64,000 nucleotides of DNA from Lycorma delicatula (lineage: Eukaryota > Arthropoda > Insecta > Hemiptera > Fulgoridae). Below, piece after piece: positions 22,311 to 33,599 of the stretch. The position numbers and the translations under genes are program-made. The notes under the pieces were generated by a model. It was not told the DNA's origin. It did no database searches and worked only from the letters and a program-made list of their open reading frames with translations. The stretch is from positions 50,685,946 through 50,749,945 of the forward strand of contig NC_134465.1 of assembly GCF_047948215.1 (NCBI RefSeq), read 5' to 3'. Position 1 is the stretch's first letter. Every line of letters starts with the position of its first letter.

Positions 22311-24000
22311 CACAAATTTAGAAATATTAGAATTTAATAAAGATGACAAAATTAAATATATTACAAAAATGTTCCATATACTCGTATAAATAACAATATT
22401 TTAATTTGATAAACCATTAGACAGTGTTTGAAAGAGACGGACGTAAAAAAACGGCAAAAAAAATGGTAGCACTCATATAAATTAACTTGTAAATTTAATT
22501 ATTTTAGTATTTTATTTTTAATTTTTATTATCTAGTAATGGAATTATTTCAATTATGATTGAGGGAGGATGTGGGATCCCACAAAAGTCTTTGATAGTAA
22601 AATTAAAGTAAGATATATCTCAATATTCTATATTGTGTGATTTATTTTAATTGAATTTATATATAATTTAACAGTACAGAGGACAAATAATAATCTTAAA
22701 AAGATTAATCTCCCTAAAAGAATATATTTATATATATATATCGTAGCTCTGATCTGATTTTTGATCTCACCTGACAAAGGAGGTACTCATATCTGGTACT
22801 CATTTTTTTAATAAAGTATTTTTTTTTTGTTTTTAATCTTGTTAAATAACATTGTACTAATTGAACCAACTTATTAAAGTAAATAATTACTTTAATGAGA
22901 TAAACTTTAAGCTACAAAAACTAGAGCTCAATGGAACCTGTTCTTAAAATATTAATTTTTTAAAACTTTAATTTTTCCAAATTGAATATCCAACTGCATC
23001 TAGTATTAATATTTTAAAAAAAAGGAGGCCTGAGGAATTAAATATTTTTATGAATTTTTATAATTTCTTGTATTTTATTTTATTTTAGTTTAAAGAAAAG
23101 ATCCCCTGTCCTTAAATACATTATTTAGGACTAAAAGCAGGACTTTTACGGCTCTTCAGTTCTAAAATCCTATAAGTCCTTAAAATAAAACTCTACGGTT
23201 TGGCTGACAGTTATTTTTCGTTCTACAGCTGTATATGTTTAAATCTTTTAAATTTTTAGAAAGATAAAAGCACAAATTTTTCTATAACAACTTATAAAAT
23301 CCATGCTATTGTGGGAAATAAAAAAAAAATTAAAAAATAAACTTTGTTTCCAGTCTTTGCCTGTTTATTATTATATTTAGATAATTTTTTAACATGTTAT
23401 TACAAACGTACATTCATTCATGTATTAATTATGTCATACTTTTTCCATTTTGTTTCAATAATGGATGTTTTAATGGTAAGTAATATTTTAAATTGTAAAT
23501 AAATATTTAGTTAACAATAATACATTTCTTTAAAAATCATGAATTTGCAAAAAATATTGTAAAAGTGTATATTTCCTAATTTTTATTTTATTTTATGATA
23601 TTTTATTTTACTTTTTAACTTCAACCTCTTACTATAGAACACTTCGCCCAACAGTTGTTGCTTAGACTACTATTGTAATTAGTGAAGTACTAATTATAGA
23701 AGTAAATTCAGACGAATAAAGAATGTGTTCAGTATTATCAAATGTTAATGACAGTAAGCGTGTTAATTAATTTTAGTCAGACATTTAGAATTTTATCCTT
23801 ACTTCAAATATTTTTACTTTTATGATGGTTTAATATTAGAAAATAAAATAAAGGTAATGAAATAATATAGAAAATAAGGTGATGAGGAATTAAATATTAA
23901 AATACAAGTAAATTAATAATGTGTAGAGGGGACTTAAAAAGTATAAAACCTGTTTTTTATAGTAAATATTTTAACCTATTTTTCACTAAGTAAAACTGAA
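22311..24000. other. AT-rich intronic stretch
   Basis: No supported gene. Contains a short TA run near 22726-22741 only. Confidence 0.5.
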
Positions 24001-24437
24001 TTTTTTTTTTTTTGTCTTCAGTCATTTGACTGTTTTGATGCAGCTCTCCAAGATTCCCTATCTAGTGCTAGTCGTTTCATTTCAGTATACCCTCTACATC
24101 CTACATCCCTAACAATTTGTTTTACATATTCCAAACGTGGCCTGCCTACACAATTTTTCCCTTCTACCTGTCCTACCAATATTAAAGCGACTATTCCAGG
24201 ATGCCTTAGTATGTGGCCTATAAGTCTGTCTCTTGTTTTAACTATATTTTTCCAAATGCTTCTTTGTTCATCTATTTGCCGCAATACCTCTTCATTTGTC
24301 ACTTTATCCACCCATCTGATTTTTAACATTCTCCTATAGCACCGCATTTCAAAAGCTTCTAATCTTTTCTTCTCAGATACTCGGATTGTCCAAGTTTCAC
24401 TTCCATATAAAGCGACACTCCAAACATACACTTTAAA
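24001..24437 (-). pseudogene. LINE-R 3' fragment
   Basis: One uninterrupted minus-strand frame of 137 codons: MYVWSVALYGSETWTIRVSE, FEMRCYRRMLKIRWVDKVTN, IGHILRHPGIVALIL, GRPRLEYVKQIVRDVGC, ending SND-stop. T-tract at its left is the reverse of the 3' A-tail. Probable short target duplication AAAACTGAA on both sides (about 23992-24000 and 24438-24446). Among the least damaged C-terminal copies here. Confidence 0.85.
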
Positions 24438-24749
24438 AAAACTGAAATTATAAAAAAATATTCAAATCTTATGTAATTTCACATTGCATATTGAAATAAA
24501 TTCCTCTTATCACTGAATGCAGGTTCTTACCTATTTCATTTATTTATAACAAATTTTTCTTCACTAATGTTTGAAAACTTGCTTTCTGTGTTAGTTTTAG
24601 TTTGTCAAACGTATGAGGATTATTCTGAAAAACTTTAACTTTTAAATATCCCTTAGGAAAAAATCTGCTAATGTAAGTTTTGGAGATCTTGGTAGACAAC
24701 TCGATTAAAAGTTAGGTTTTAGTTAAAAAATTATTACAATGCGATGAAC

Positions 24750-25260
24750 ATTTCTTCTTTTCATTCCGACCACTGTGGATCATATTTCTTAGTTTTGATT
24801 TCTTTTTCTTTTTTGAAAAAGTTTTCATTCTTTTGTTCTGTTGTTGTCATCTTTCTTCTGTCCATCTATTCAGGTTTATACTGTTCTTTTTCTTTCTCTT
24901 TGGAATCGTAAGATTTTCGAATCACTTTTCTAAATTTATCTTAACTGTCTTTACATAGATCCTTAGAATTTTTTAATGTTTTTAGATCTTTTTCAATGTT
25001 TTTAAACCGGTTGGTCATTGTTGTTCAGTTTACGTAGAAACCAAATTTTTGGTTGTTCATTCTGCATAAATGTTCATAAAATTTTAATGTTCTTTTCTGG
25101 ATTAAATCTCTTATTTTTTCCTATATGTTTGTAAATTTCTTTTTCACTTTTCAATTTACAAATTCCATCTTCATAGTTTTGTCCATAAGTTTTTTAAAAA
25201 TTCTTTTTTCTACTTTTGCTATTTCTTGTTTTTAAAAACTGCAGAAATTCTGCCTATACA
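24750..25260 (-). pseudogene. LINE-A fossil
   Basis: The minus strand reads IAKVEKRIFKKLMDK, IRDLIQKRTLKFYEHLCRMN, RFKNIEKDLKTLKNSKDLC and KVIRKSYDSKEKEKEQY with several stops, paralleling the LINE-A C-terminal region at 300-830. Confidence 0.6.
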
Positions 25261-25407
25261 GTGCTTCTGGCACTACAGTTTTATAGTGCCTCCATTTGGA
25301 GTTATACGACAGAGATTTTTTATTGTAAAAATCATCATTAAATGATGAACATTTCAGAAAAAAATAAAAATAAATGTTTATTCTGATTCAAACACTAATA
25401 CATTATA

Positions 25408-26691
25408 CGAGGTGCGACAATAAAGTAATGAGACTGATGTTTCTTTGCAAGATGTGGCAACCCTGCAGCTTGAGTAGGCACACCATCTTTGACCTTGGTC
25501 TATAAGCTACTTCTAGTCCAAGCGACACATTGATGCAACTGCTCAGTCGTGAGTTGTGCGACAATAAGTGAACACGTGTTTGTGTCTCTCGTCACAGAAA
25601 TGAAACCGCAAAATATTGCGCAACGGTATGCCATTTCTTTTTGCGTTAAATCGGGTGAAAATGCGACGACAACTTACGGTAAGCTTCAGAAGGCTTTTGG
25701 AGAGGAGGTTATGTCAAGAGCTCAAGTTTTTCGGTGGCATAAAATTTCTAGCGAAGGCAGAACGAATGTTGAAGATGAAGACTGCAGTGGACGACCATCA
25801 ACCTCACGGACAGATGTCAACTTGACCTGGGTGCGTGAAATCGTACGATCTGATCGAAGATTATCCGTGAAAATTATTGCAGAAGAACTCAACATCAATC
25901 GAGAAACGGTTAGTCTAATATTAACTGAAGATCTTGGTATGAGAAAGATTTATGCAAAAATGGTCCCCAAAAATCTCACACAACAGCGAGAAACACGGAA
26001 AAATGTGGCAGCCGATCTATTAGAGCAAACGGAAATCAATCCAGATTTGTTGAGCCGTGTTGTCCATACGATCCAAGACGATCCAGAGACAAAACGTCAA
26101 AGTTCGCAACGGTGCTCAAAGGGATCACCCAGACCAAAAAAAGCTCGCATGTCAAAGTCAAAAGCGAAACGCATGCTTGTGTGGTTCTTCGATTCCAAGG
26201 GAATTGTTCATAAAGAGCGGGTGCCTCCTGGACAAACAGTTATCCAATATTTCTACAAAGAAATTTTAAAAAGACTTCGTAAACGAGTTCTTCGTGTCCG
26301 TGCCAACATTGCTGATAATTGAATTCTGCATCACGATAATGCGCCATCCCATACTGCTCTGTCCGTACAGCAATTTTTAGCCTCAAAACAAATTCCAGTA
26401 CTACCACAGCCACCTTATTCACCAGATATCTTTTCTATTTCCAAGAGTCAAAATGGCGGTCAAAGGACACCATTTTCAAAGAACACAAGATGTCCAAAAA
26501 GCTGTGACGAGGGTCTTGGAGGATATTACAGAAGATGAGTTCCAGAAATATTACCCTCAATGGCAGAAGCGCTGGAATAAGTGTGTGCAATCAGAGGGGA
26601 ACTACTTTGAAGGAGACAACACTAAACATGACTAAAACGGTAAGCAACATTTTTTTTCACATCAGTCTCATTACTTTATTGTCGCACCTCG
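25408..26691 (+). mobile_element. Full-length mariner (M5) with perfect 33-bp termini
   Basis: 1284 bp. The termini are exact inverted repeats for 33 bp, beginning CGAGGTGCGACAATAAAGTA. TA lies outside both ends (25406-25407, 26692-26693). It contains one damaged transposase gene. Intact ends with a broken gene suggest it moved, or could move, only with transposase supplied elsewhere (inference). Confidence 0.95.
25600..26635 (+). pseudogene. DD34D-type mariner transposase, broken
   Basis: Starts at ATG 25600 (MKPQNIAQRYAISFCVKSGE). The HTH region runs to RPSTSRTDVNLTWVREIV, with ILTEDLGMRKIYAKMVPKNL following. The first catalytic Asp region, normally a GDE motif after SRV, is replaced by HTIQDDPETK, implying a small deletion. 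An in-frame TGA falls at 26320-26322, just before ILHHDNAPSHTAL (second Asp). A deletion after PPYSPD removes the third Asp and shifts frame, and the end resumes at KMAVKGHHFQRTQDVQKAV to KHD-stop at 26635. Confidence 0.9.
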
Positions 26692-26704
26692 TATATACAT
26701 ATAT

Positions 26705-27780
26705 GCCGGGTGTCCTTGACCACTCATCCATCCCTTCAAATTTGAAGCATTTTCTGGAAAATGCTTTTGGTCATATTGCTAACTTCCGGTTTCGACCGAA
26801 AGTGGGCTAACTAGACAGGAAGTTCATTTTTTTCAATTTGACATATTTTCACCGCGAATTTGGATTCTAGAGACAAAGATACTTAAGTCTTGTCGGAAAC
26901 ATTTTTCTATAAAGTGCCATCTTCTTTAACCTCTAAATGATCTTCGAATTTTACCTAGTCCAGAATTCCTTTCAAAAACTCTTAAATACCAATAAGTTGA
27001 TAATTACAAACAAAAATTTACAATAGTAAAACATGTTTTTGCATTAGGTGATATTATCAGCTTCCGGTTCTGACTAGAAGTGGGTTAGCGAGACCGGATC
27101 TTCATTTTTATACCACGGATTTCCATTATACGCACAAAATTACGTAAATCTTTTGAAATATTTTTCCTAAAAGTGCCGTCTTAGTTCCTAAAATGACTTT
27201 TAACTGCAACTAGTCCTAAATACTTTCAAAACCTTTTCAACTCCTTGGTAATGATAAAAAGAAAATAAAACAATTGTATTGTAAACTACGTTCATCCTAC
27301 AGAACGGGTGAACTCATTAATTTTCAGTCTCGTTCAGAAATATATTATTTTGACAGGATTTTTTTTTATTTTCGATGGAACTTATTTCTTATTAGGAAAG
27401 CGAAAGCTATAGTAATGTATTTTTTTTTTGTTTTGTAAAAATCAAGTTTTTGGTGCTTAAAAGAGTTTTTGAAAGGAATTCTGGACTAGGTAAAGTTCAA
27501 AGGTCATTTAGAGGTTAAAGATGGCACTTTATGGAAAAATGTTTTGGACAAGACTTAAATATATTTGTCCCTAGAATACAAATTCCTATTAAAAATATGT
27601 GTCCCAGTTAAAAAAAAAGAGTTTCCGGTCTATTTAGCCCACTTCCCGTTGAAACAGGAAGTTGGCAATATGACCAAAAGGTAGAGCGCCCCCGACTTGG
27701 AATCAAATTTTTTTGCATTTTCCAGAAAAATTACTTTCTTCAATTTTAGAAGGGGCGGATGAGTTATCTAGGAAGCCCGG
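26705..27780. mobile_element. Foldback-like element with ~300-bp inverted arms
   Basis: The left arm 26705-26992 is the diverged reverse complement of 27450-27780 (outer ends CCGGGTGTCC / CCGGGCTTCC complement; inner ends CCAGAATTCCTTTCAAAAAC on both). A second copy of the left-arm core lies in direct orientation at 27056-27250 (CTTCCGGTTCTGACTAGAAG). No coding frame is present. It is consistent with a non-autonomous DNA transposon whose arm sequence duplicated internally. Confidence 0.8.
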
Positions 27781-27900
27781 TATAAATATACAGAGTGATT
27801 CAGTATAACTCATTCTAGAGGCTAAAAATAAGGAAAAAGTTCATACATAGGTCGAAAACGAAATTAAACTGCACCACGCTTTTATTTAACTAAATATTTT

Positions 27901-28180
27901 CATTACTTTTAATTTTAAAATTTAATAATTATTACATTTATTTATTGGTTATTTATTAGATATTTATATAATTTATTTTTTACTTTTCAGTGCATTTTTA
28001 TATTTGTTAATATATTATATTTTTTTGTTTAAAATTCTCAATTTGATTTAATTCTTATTTTTTACTTTTTAGAGGGGTTTTCTAATTTGTTTCCTTTTTT
28101 CTATAAATATTAGTTAAATAAAAGCTTTTTTAAAAAAATAATTTTTTATATGTAATCAAATATATTTTTGTAATTTTTTT
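27901..28180 (+). repeat. 280-bp direct repeat, copy 1
   Basis: Matches 29682-29960 at about 90% identity (shared CATTACTTTTAATTTTAAAA, TTACTTTTCAGTGCATTTTT, GTTAAATAAAAGC). The pair flanks about 1.5 kb containing a LINE-A piece. LTR-like in spacing, but no LTR hallmarks such as TG...CA ends or a primer site are evident. Confidence 0.7.
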
Positions 28181-28869
28181 TGTTTTTTGTATTTTTTTTG
28201 CTCATGAATTTAAACACATAAGAACGATGTTATATTATTCAGTAATCGATTTTTTTTTAAATTAAGAGACATACGAATAGGAATTTAAAATTTAAAGAAC
28301 CCTAGGTTTAAAATCTTAAGTTTTAATCTAAATATAAACTATTTAAATTTTAAAAACTATTCGTACGTTTAAATAACTATATATTTAAAATGTTTAAAGT
28401 TTAAATCTATACATTTAAGTTACTGTTTGAATTTTAAATACATTTCTATATTTTTATGTTTTGAACTATGTTATCAATTAAAATTTCCGATAAAGCAAAG
28501 ATTTCTCCGAAACGCTAAACGTTATTTTATTTTACAAAAACAATATTTATTCGATTATTATTTGAATAATATTAATCAAATTTTTTTTACTTAATTTTTT
28601 CAAATTTAAAAAAAAAAATGAATTTTCTACATCTCGTTCAGTTATTTCACAAGTTACCGTTCCTGTTCAATTATGCACATAAATATGTACTCCAATAATT
28701 TTATTAATGCTTTTTGAATTCTGAATTATTTATAATTATATTTGCCATCTTCAACCTTATTTCCAAATATTTATATTATAAATAATTAATTAAGTCTAAC
28801 ACAAAGTCTATCTTGGCAAACAAACAATAAAAAATGTCTCAATAAAATCCAAATTCATCATTATAACAC

Positions 28870-29420
28870 AGTAGTTCCTCCGGTGGTGTTTTGTGCTTGT
28901 AAGAATATCTTTCAGATTAAGAATGAAAGTAATACGAATCAATTATTTAAGAGAGAAAGGCGAATTATCAGAACTTGTTTAAATAAAAGTTATCAAAAGG
29001 GTGGAGTCTGGCGAATTGCCACAAATGAAACAGTCTACAAACAAGTCGACCCGATTTTCAGTACAATGAAAAAACGAAGGATTTCTTATTTTTTCCACGT
29101 ATTAAGAATTCCTGAGAACCGAATTTTAAAACAACTGGTCACAATGAATATTAACAGAAAAACCTGTGGAATCTTGGAGAAATCCAAAGAGATCTTTTCA
29201 ATAAATTGGCTTGATGGTTGAGGACGCCTGTGATAAAATAAAACTGTTAACTACGCACTTCATAACAATAGATTCAACGTTAAAAAATGATAAAGGCATA
29301 ACAAAGTAAAGGTCACAGACGAGATCAGGAAGCGACGATCCGATAGAATGAAGAAATACTGGAAAAATCGATACAATATGGATGACTAAATAAAGTGGTC
29401 CAATGTAGCCACAAAAAAAA
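28870..29420 (+). pseudogene. LINE-A 3' fragment
   Basis: Reads KRERRIIRTCLNKSYQKGGV then WRIATNETVYKQVDPIFST and KKRRISYFFHVLRIPENRI, matching LINE-A at 370-540. After frameshifts, RSDRMKKYWKNR (around 29340-29375) and the 3' end AAGTGGTCCAATGTAGCC follow. Confidence 0.8.
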
Positions 29421-29582
29421 CGAAATTAAAATTAATATGGACTTTAATCACGTATAATTTTTTTATTATAATTAATTGTGTGTTCTGTGATGCTGCTCTA
29501 AGCAAAGTTTTACCATGGTTTCCCTTGATCCATGCAGGTAAATTTTAAGATATGTTTTTATCCGTTGATCTATACATTCCTT

Positions 29583-29636
29583 CTTTCTTTTCCCGTTTAG
29601 CTTCCGGTAATTACCGTTCAGATAATACTTCGGAGG
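29583..29636 (-). repeat. SINE-1/SINE-2 shared tail fragment
   Basis: Minus-strand tail only: complement of CCGGAAGCTAAACGGG and GTATTATCTGAACGG. No head is present. Confidence 0.65.
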
Positions 29637-29681
29637 AAATAAAAAATAAAATAACAAGGAGAAGAATTAAATAACAAATAA

Positions 29682-29960
29682 CATTACTTTTAATTTTAAA
29701 ATTTAATAATTATTACATTTATTTATTAGTTATTTATTAGATATTTATATAATTTGTTTTTTTACTTTTCAGTGCATTTTTATATTTTTTAATATATTAT
29801 ATTCGATTAATTTGATTTGATTCTTATTTTTTACTTTTTAGAGGGTTTTTCTAATTTGTTTCCTGTTTTTATTAATGTTAATATTAATATTAGTTAAATA
29901 AAAGCTTTTTTAAAAAATAATTTTTTATATGTAATCAAATATATTTTGTAATTTTTTTAA
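29682..29960 (+). repeat. 280-bp direct repeat, copy 2
   Basis: Counterpart of 27901-28180. Confidence 0.7.
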
Positions 29961-30474
29961 ATTTTTTTTGGTATTTTTTTAAATTTTATTATTAAAAGTT
30001 TACATTGAACTGAAAGGATGGAAAATTTATCAAATCAATCAAATGACTGAATACGAAATTAAACTGTTATAATGTACAAGTCATATGTTGCAAGGCAGTG
30101 CTCTTTTCTGTCTTCCTTAGGATATTTTATGAATAATTAATTTATTTGATACTGGATTTTTTTTTTAATCAGTTTGTTTTGCGTTTATTTATTGCACAGA
30201 AAATTTTATTTATTATGTAATGTGCCATTTATTTACAGTACTGCTTGTGATTGCATATTAATAGCAACTTGAAATAATGTATGTTGTAAAGAGGTTAGGT
30301 GCCACTTTGGTGCATCTGTTGATAAACACATATTATTTCAGTGATGCATTTAAATTGTAAAAAAAAAAAAAAAATACTGTTGAAGAACAGAATTATTGAA
30401 AAATATATGAAGTTTAACATCTTTCAGTAATATAAAAAAATATAATATAAATCTATAATTTTTTTTTATTTCAG

Positions 30475-30557
30475 GAAATTCAGGGTGACGGTGAATGTTG
30501 TGCGATTTGTATTGAGCCATATAAAACGTCTGAAGTTGTTAGAATATTGCCGTGCAA
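30475..30557 (+). CDS. gol: Goliath-type E3 ligase, first half of the RING-H2 finger
   Basis: 83 nt, entered in phase 0 from the previous exon and left after two bases of a Lys codon. It encodes [20 protein letters not shown] then VVRILPC. CAIC supplies zinc ligands 1-2 and LPC ligand 3. The acceptor is TTTATTTCAG at 30474; the donor is CAA|GTAAGT at 30558, a strong consensus. The split Lys codon (AA|G) is completed by the next exon. The RING recruits the E2 enzyme for ubiquitin transfer on the cytoplasmic face. Confidence 0.95.
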
Positions 30558-31158
30558 GTAAGTTAAAACAAATCGTTAGCTTATTATTTTGTAAGTGTTA
30601 TAAGAACCTTGACATTTTTGTATTGCTGTGTTTACAAAATTCTGTACGGTTGACCTATATCTTACACCACAGTCCATGTACTTAAAAACTTGTGTAAGAT
30701 TAAATTAATCCGATGGCATAATTCATATATTCTTATAATTTTCTATTTAAGACCAAATATATATTCTGATATTTTCCACCCAAAAAAAAACCATTAAACC
30801 CATTTTTTTCTACATTAAACACTTTGTTCGTCAAATTTGCTTCATCTATTTCATACTGAAACGTACTTCATCTATTAATATATTTAGATAATAACAATCC
30901 TTAAATTTCCAATTTTGTTGATCTTGTTTACAAGCTTATATTTTTCATTTATGTAATAAAAAATCATTCTTACTTTTTTGGATCATTCTTGTAATTTATT
31001 TTGATTAACTATGCATTTCAAGGTAAAAAAAAAAAATAAATAAATTAACAGTTGTGTACTAAATTTGTATATATGTATTTAGATGTATAACGAAGTTCGC
31101 CTGGAAATTTCATAACTTATTCTTCTCGTGAAAATAATGGAAAAAGCTGATATAAATA
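30558..31158. other. AT-rich intronic stretch
   Basis: No element recognised between the RING exon donor and mariner M6. Confidence 0.5.
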
Positions 31159-32427
31159 CAGGGTGATTCAAAGAAACGGGAAATTAAAAAAATTAAATAA
31201 CTTAATGAAAATTTTTTTTAGAAAATGAATTTTATTTCATGTAATTGTACAAATGTTGCCATTTTAGGATACATACATTTTATTTAATTTTTTAAAGATG
31301 ACATCTTCCAGGTGACCTCCTCTTCTACGTAAAAACTCACGAAGTCTCTTCGTTAAATTGTTCATGGTTTGACGTAACATCTCAACTGAAATTTCCGCAA
31401 TCGCTTCTCGGATCTTTGCCTTCAGTTCTTCCGTTGTAGCAGGTCTACTGTGGAACACTTTGCTTTTAAGGTGACCCCACAAAACGTAATCGCAAGCTGA
31501 GAGATCAGGCTATCTGGGAGGCCATCTAATGTCACCATTTCGTGAAATGACACGTTGTCCAAACAATCGGCGTACAGCTGCCATCGATATTCGTGCATTA
31601 TGTGACGTTGCTCCGTCTTGTTGAAACCAGGCTGTGTTAAGAATCGGTGGAAATCTCTTTTGTTGTTCTAGGGCCTATAACACCGTAAGATGACATAGCA
31701 CACCACACGGTAACTTTCTGGCTGTGCAACGGACGCTGGTGTAGCTGCGTAGGATTTTATTGTGCCCGGTATCTGAAATTTTGCTCGTTAACAAATCCAC
31801 TGAGGTGGAAATGCGCTTCGTCTGACATCCATAGTCCGTGAACAAACTCTTCGTTATCATTTATCTTCTGAAGCATTACATTACAGAATTGTGCTAGCAC
31901 AACTACATCGTTCGGTTTCAGTTCCTGGACGATCTGCAACTTGTACGGATGGTATTGCAAGTCCTTCACTAACATTCTTCGAACACTTGAACTATACAAT
32001 TGTAAAGATGCTGAGAGACGACGGATTGACCGATGTGTGTGACCGGACTTCGTGTGACAGCATCTTGTAAAGCTTGAAGATTCTGTGGTGTACGGACGGT
32101 TCGCTCACGGCCTGGAGGTTTCTTTATCATTGCCGAACCGGTTTCCTCGAAATTAGATATCCATGTTTTAATTGTATGTGCTGATGGAACACGGTCGTGC
32201 CGTCCCAGATTAAAATGACGGCGAAATTCTCTACGCGCTCCCTTCACATTGTCATTGTTTTTGTAAAACGCTTTGATAGCAAATGCACGTTGCGCACTAC
32301 TCCAAGGATCCATGACAACTAAATGGCAGGTTAGGTTAGAGAGGCTGGCGCCACTTATCAAGTGGTACCAATCTCCCACGGCTACCAACACAACTTTCAA
32401 AATTTCCCGTTTCTTTGAATCACTCTC
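31159..32427 (-). mobile_element. Full-length mariner-superfamily element (M6)
   Basis: 1269 bp with terminal inverted repeats of about 28 bp differing only near the tips: left CAGGGTGATTCAAAGAAACG, complement of right GAGAGTGATTCAAAGAAACG. TA lies on both sides (31157-31158, 32428-32429). Same broad terminus style as M3 (CAGGGTCATTC) but a different family. Confidence 0.9.
31264..32313 (-). pseudogene. Mariner-type transposase of M6, frameshifted
   Basis: ATG at 32313: MDPWSSAQRAFAIKAFYKNN, REFRRHFNLGRHDRVPSAHT, ISNFEETGSAMIKKPPGRER (HTH region). In other frames: DLQYHPYKLQIVQELKPND, HGLWMSDEAHFHLSGFVNEQ (first catalytic Asp), and at the C-terminus MWGHLKSKVFHSRPATTEEL and RRRGGHLEDVIFK. 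Same architecture as M3. Several frameshifts lie between 31480 and 31990. Confidence 0.88.
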
Positions 32428-32429
32428 TA

Positions 32430-33144
32430 TATGTGCTAAATTGCTTCATTGCAAGTTATATCTAGTGAAAGATTCTTTTCAGATTTCAGCTACCCCGATG
32501 AAATGAGGTTTTACTGAAATATTTAGGATGTTAATTAAGGGCCAAAATGAGTGATTTCTTATAGTTATTGACCTGAAAAATTTAATAAATTAGGCCCCAG
32601 AACCGTATCTGTAACAATGTTTGACAAATATGGGGTAAAAACCAATAAATTGTTGTAACAAAACACTGTTTTTTATGTTTGATGTACAATAACTTTGTTA
32701 AATGAATAATAAACATATAAAACTTTTGAAACAAAACTTTTAGAAAATTTAATTCTGAAGAAAATGGTGTAAGATAAGTTGAATAAAACAAAGAAAAGTT
32801 AGAATAATTTTAATTTTATTTAGCAGCAGTACGTTACTACATTTGTTAGAAATGTACTTATTTAATGTAAACAAAAATCAAATTCATTTGTGGTGATGTG
32901 AAAAATTTGTTAAATGAAATTTACTGTTAAAAAATATAAAAAGCAGTGAAGGATACACCTATCTATTAATGTTTTCAGATTAAAACAATTTTTGAAGTTT
33001 CAATTTTGGTGATTTGTTTACAAGCTCGCATTTTTCATCTATGTAATAAACAAAATTCATATGTTTTTAACAATTTTTGTTATTTCATTTGAATAATTAA
33101 CTATGCATTTCAAGGTTATAACCCTTTTATCAGGTTATCAGGTT
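32430..33144. other. AT-rich intronic stretch
   Basis: No supported gene. 32960-33120 loosely repeats sequence near 30890-31025 (TTGATCTTGTTTACAAGC-like, AACTATGCATTTCAAGGT), so a diverged local duplication is likely. Confidence 0.4.
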
Positions 33145-33213
33145 ATCTCTCTCTCTCCCTCTCACCCTCCCTCCCTCCCCCCCCTCTCTCTCTCTCCCTC
33201 TCTCTCTCTCTCG
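33145..33213. repeat. CT-rich microsatellite
   Basis: Imperfect (CT)n/(CCCT)n tract, all pyrimidine but for one A, ending at CTCTCG. Confidence 0.9.
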
Positions 33214-33599
33214 AAACGTTTTTAAAATTTCAGAAGGGCGTTTTTACCCTTACTGTTTGCAAAACATTTCTGGTTACGATTTATTCAGTAGGAATGAATC
33301 TTAGTAAAAGATTATAAAGCGAGGATTTCAAAGATTTAAGGAATTTGAGAAAAGTTTTTTTGAGGATTCTCATGTGAGTAATTTATAACTGTTACTCTGA
33401 GAACAATTAGCAACAAATATTATGAATAACTTAAAGATTTTTTTAATTTATTTTTACTAAACTATAATTTATTTAATTATAAACTTATGTACCTGTTACA
33501 GTTTAATATATAGCATTTATTTGATTCTAATATAATCTAAATTTCGTAGTTCTTTTTTTTTTAATTTAACGCTTTTGTTTTATTTTTTATTTGAATCCT

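Noticed and set aside
27901..29960. LTR retrotransposon
   Set aside because: The direct repeats lack clear TG...CA ends, a primer-binding site or gag/pol sequence, and the interior is a non-LTR fragment.
30485..30685. 66-codon open frame overlapping the RING exon in another frame
   Set aside because: It runs through the exon out of frame with the RING and into AT-rich intron; the conserved zinc ligands are in the other frame.
33145..33213. Polypyrimidine tract as a regulatory or splice signal
   Set aside because: Its length and (CT)n structure mark it as a microsatellite, and no exon follows.
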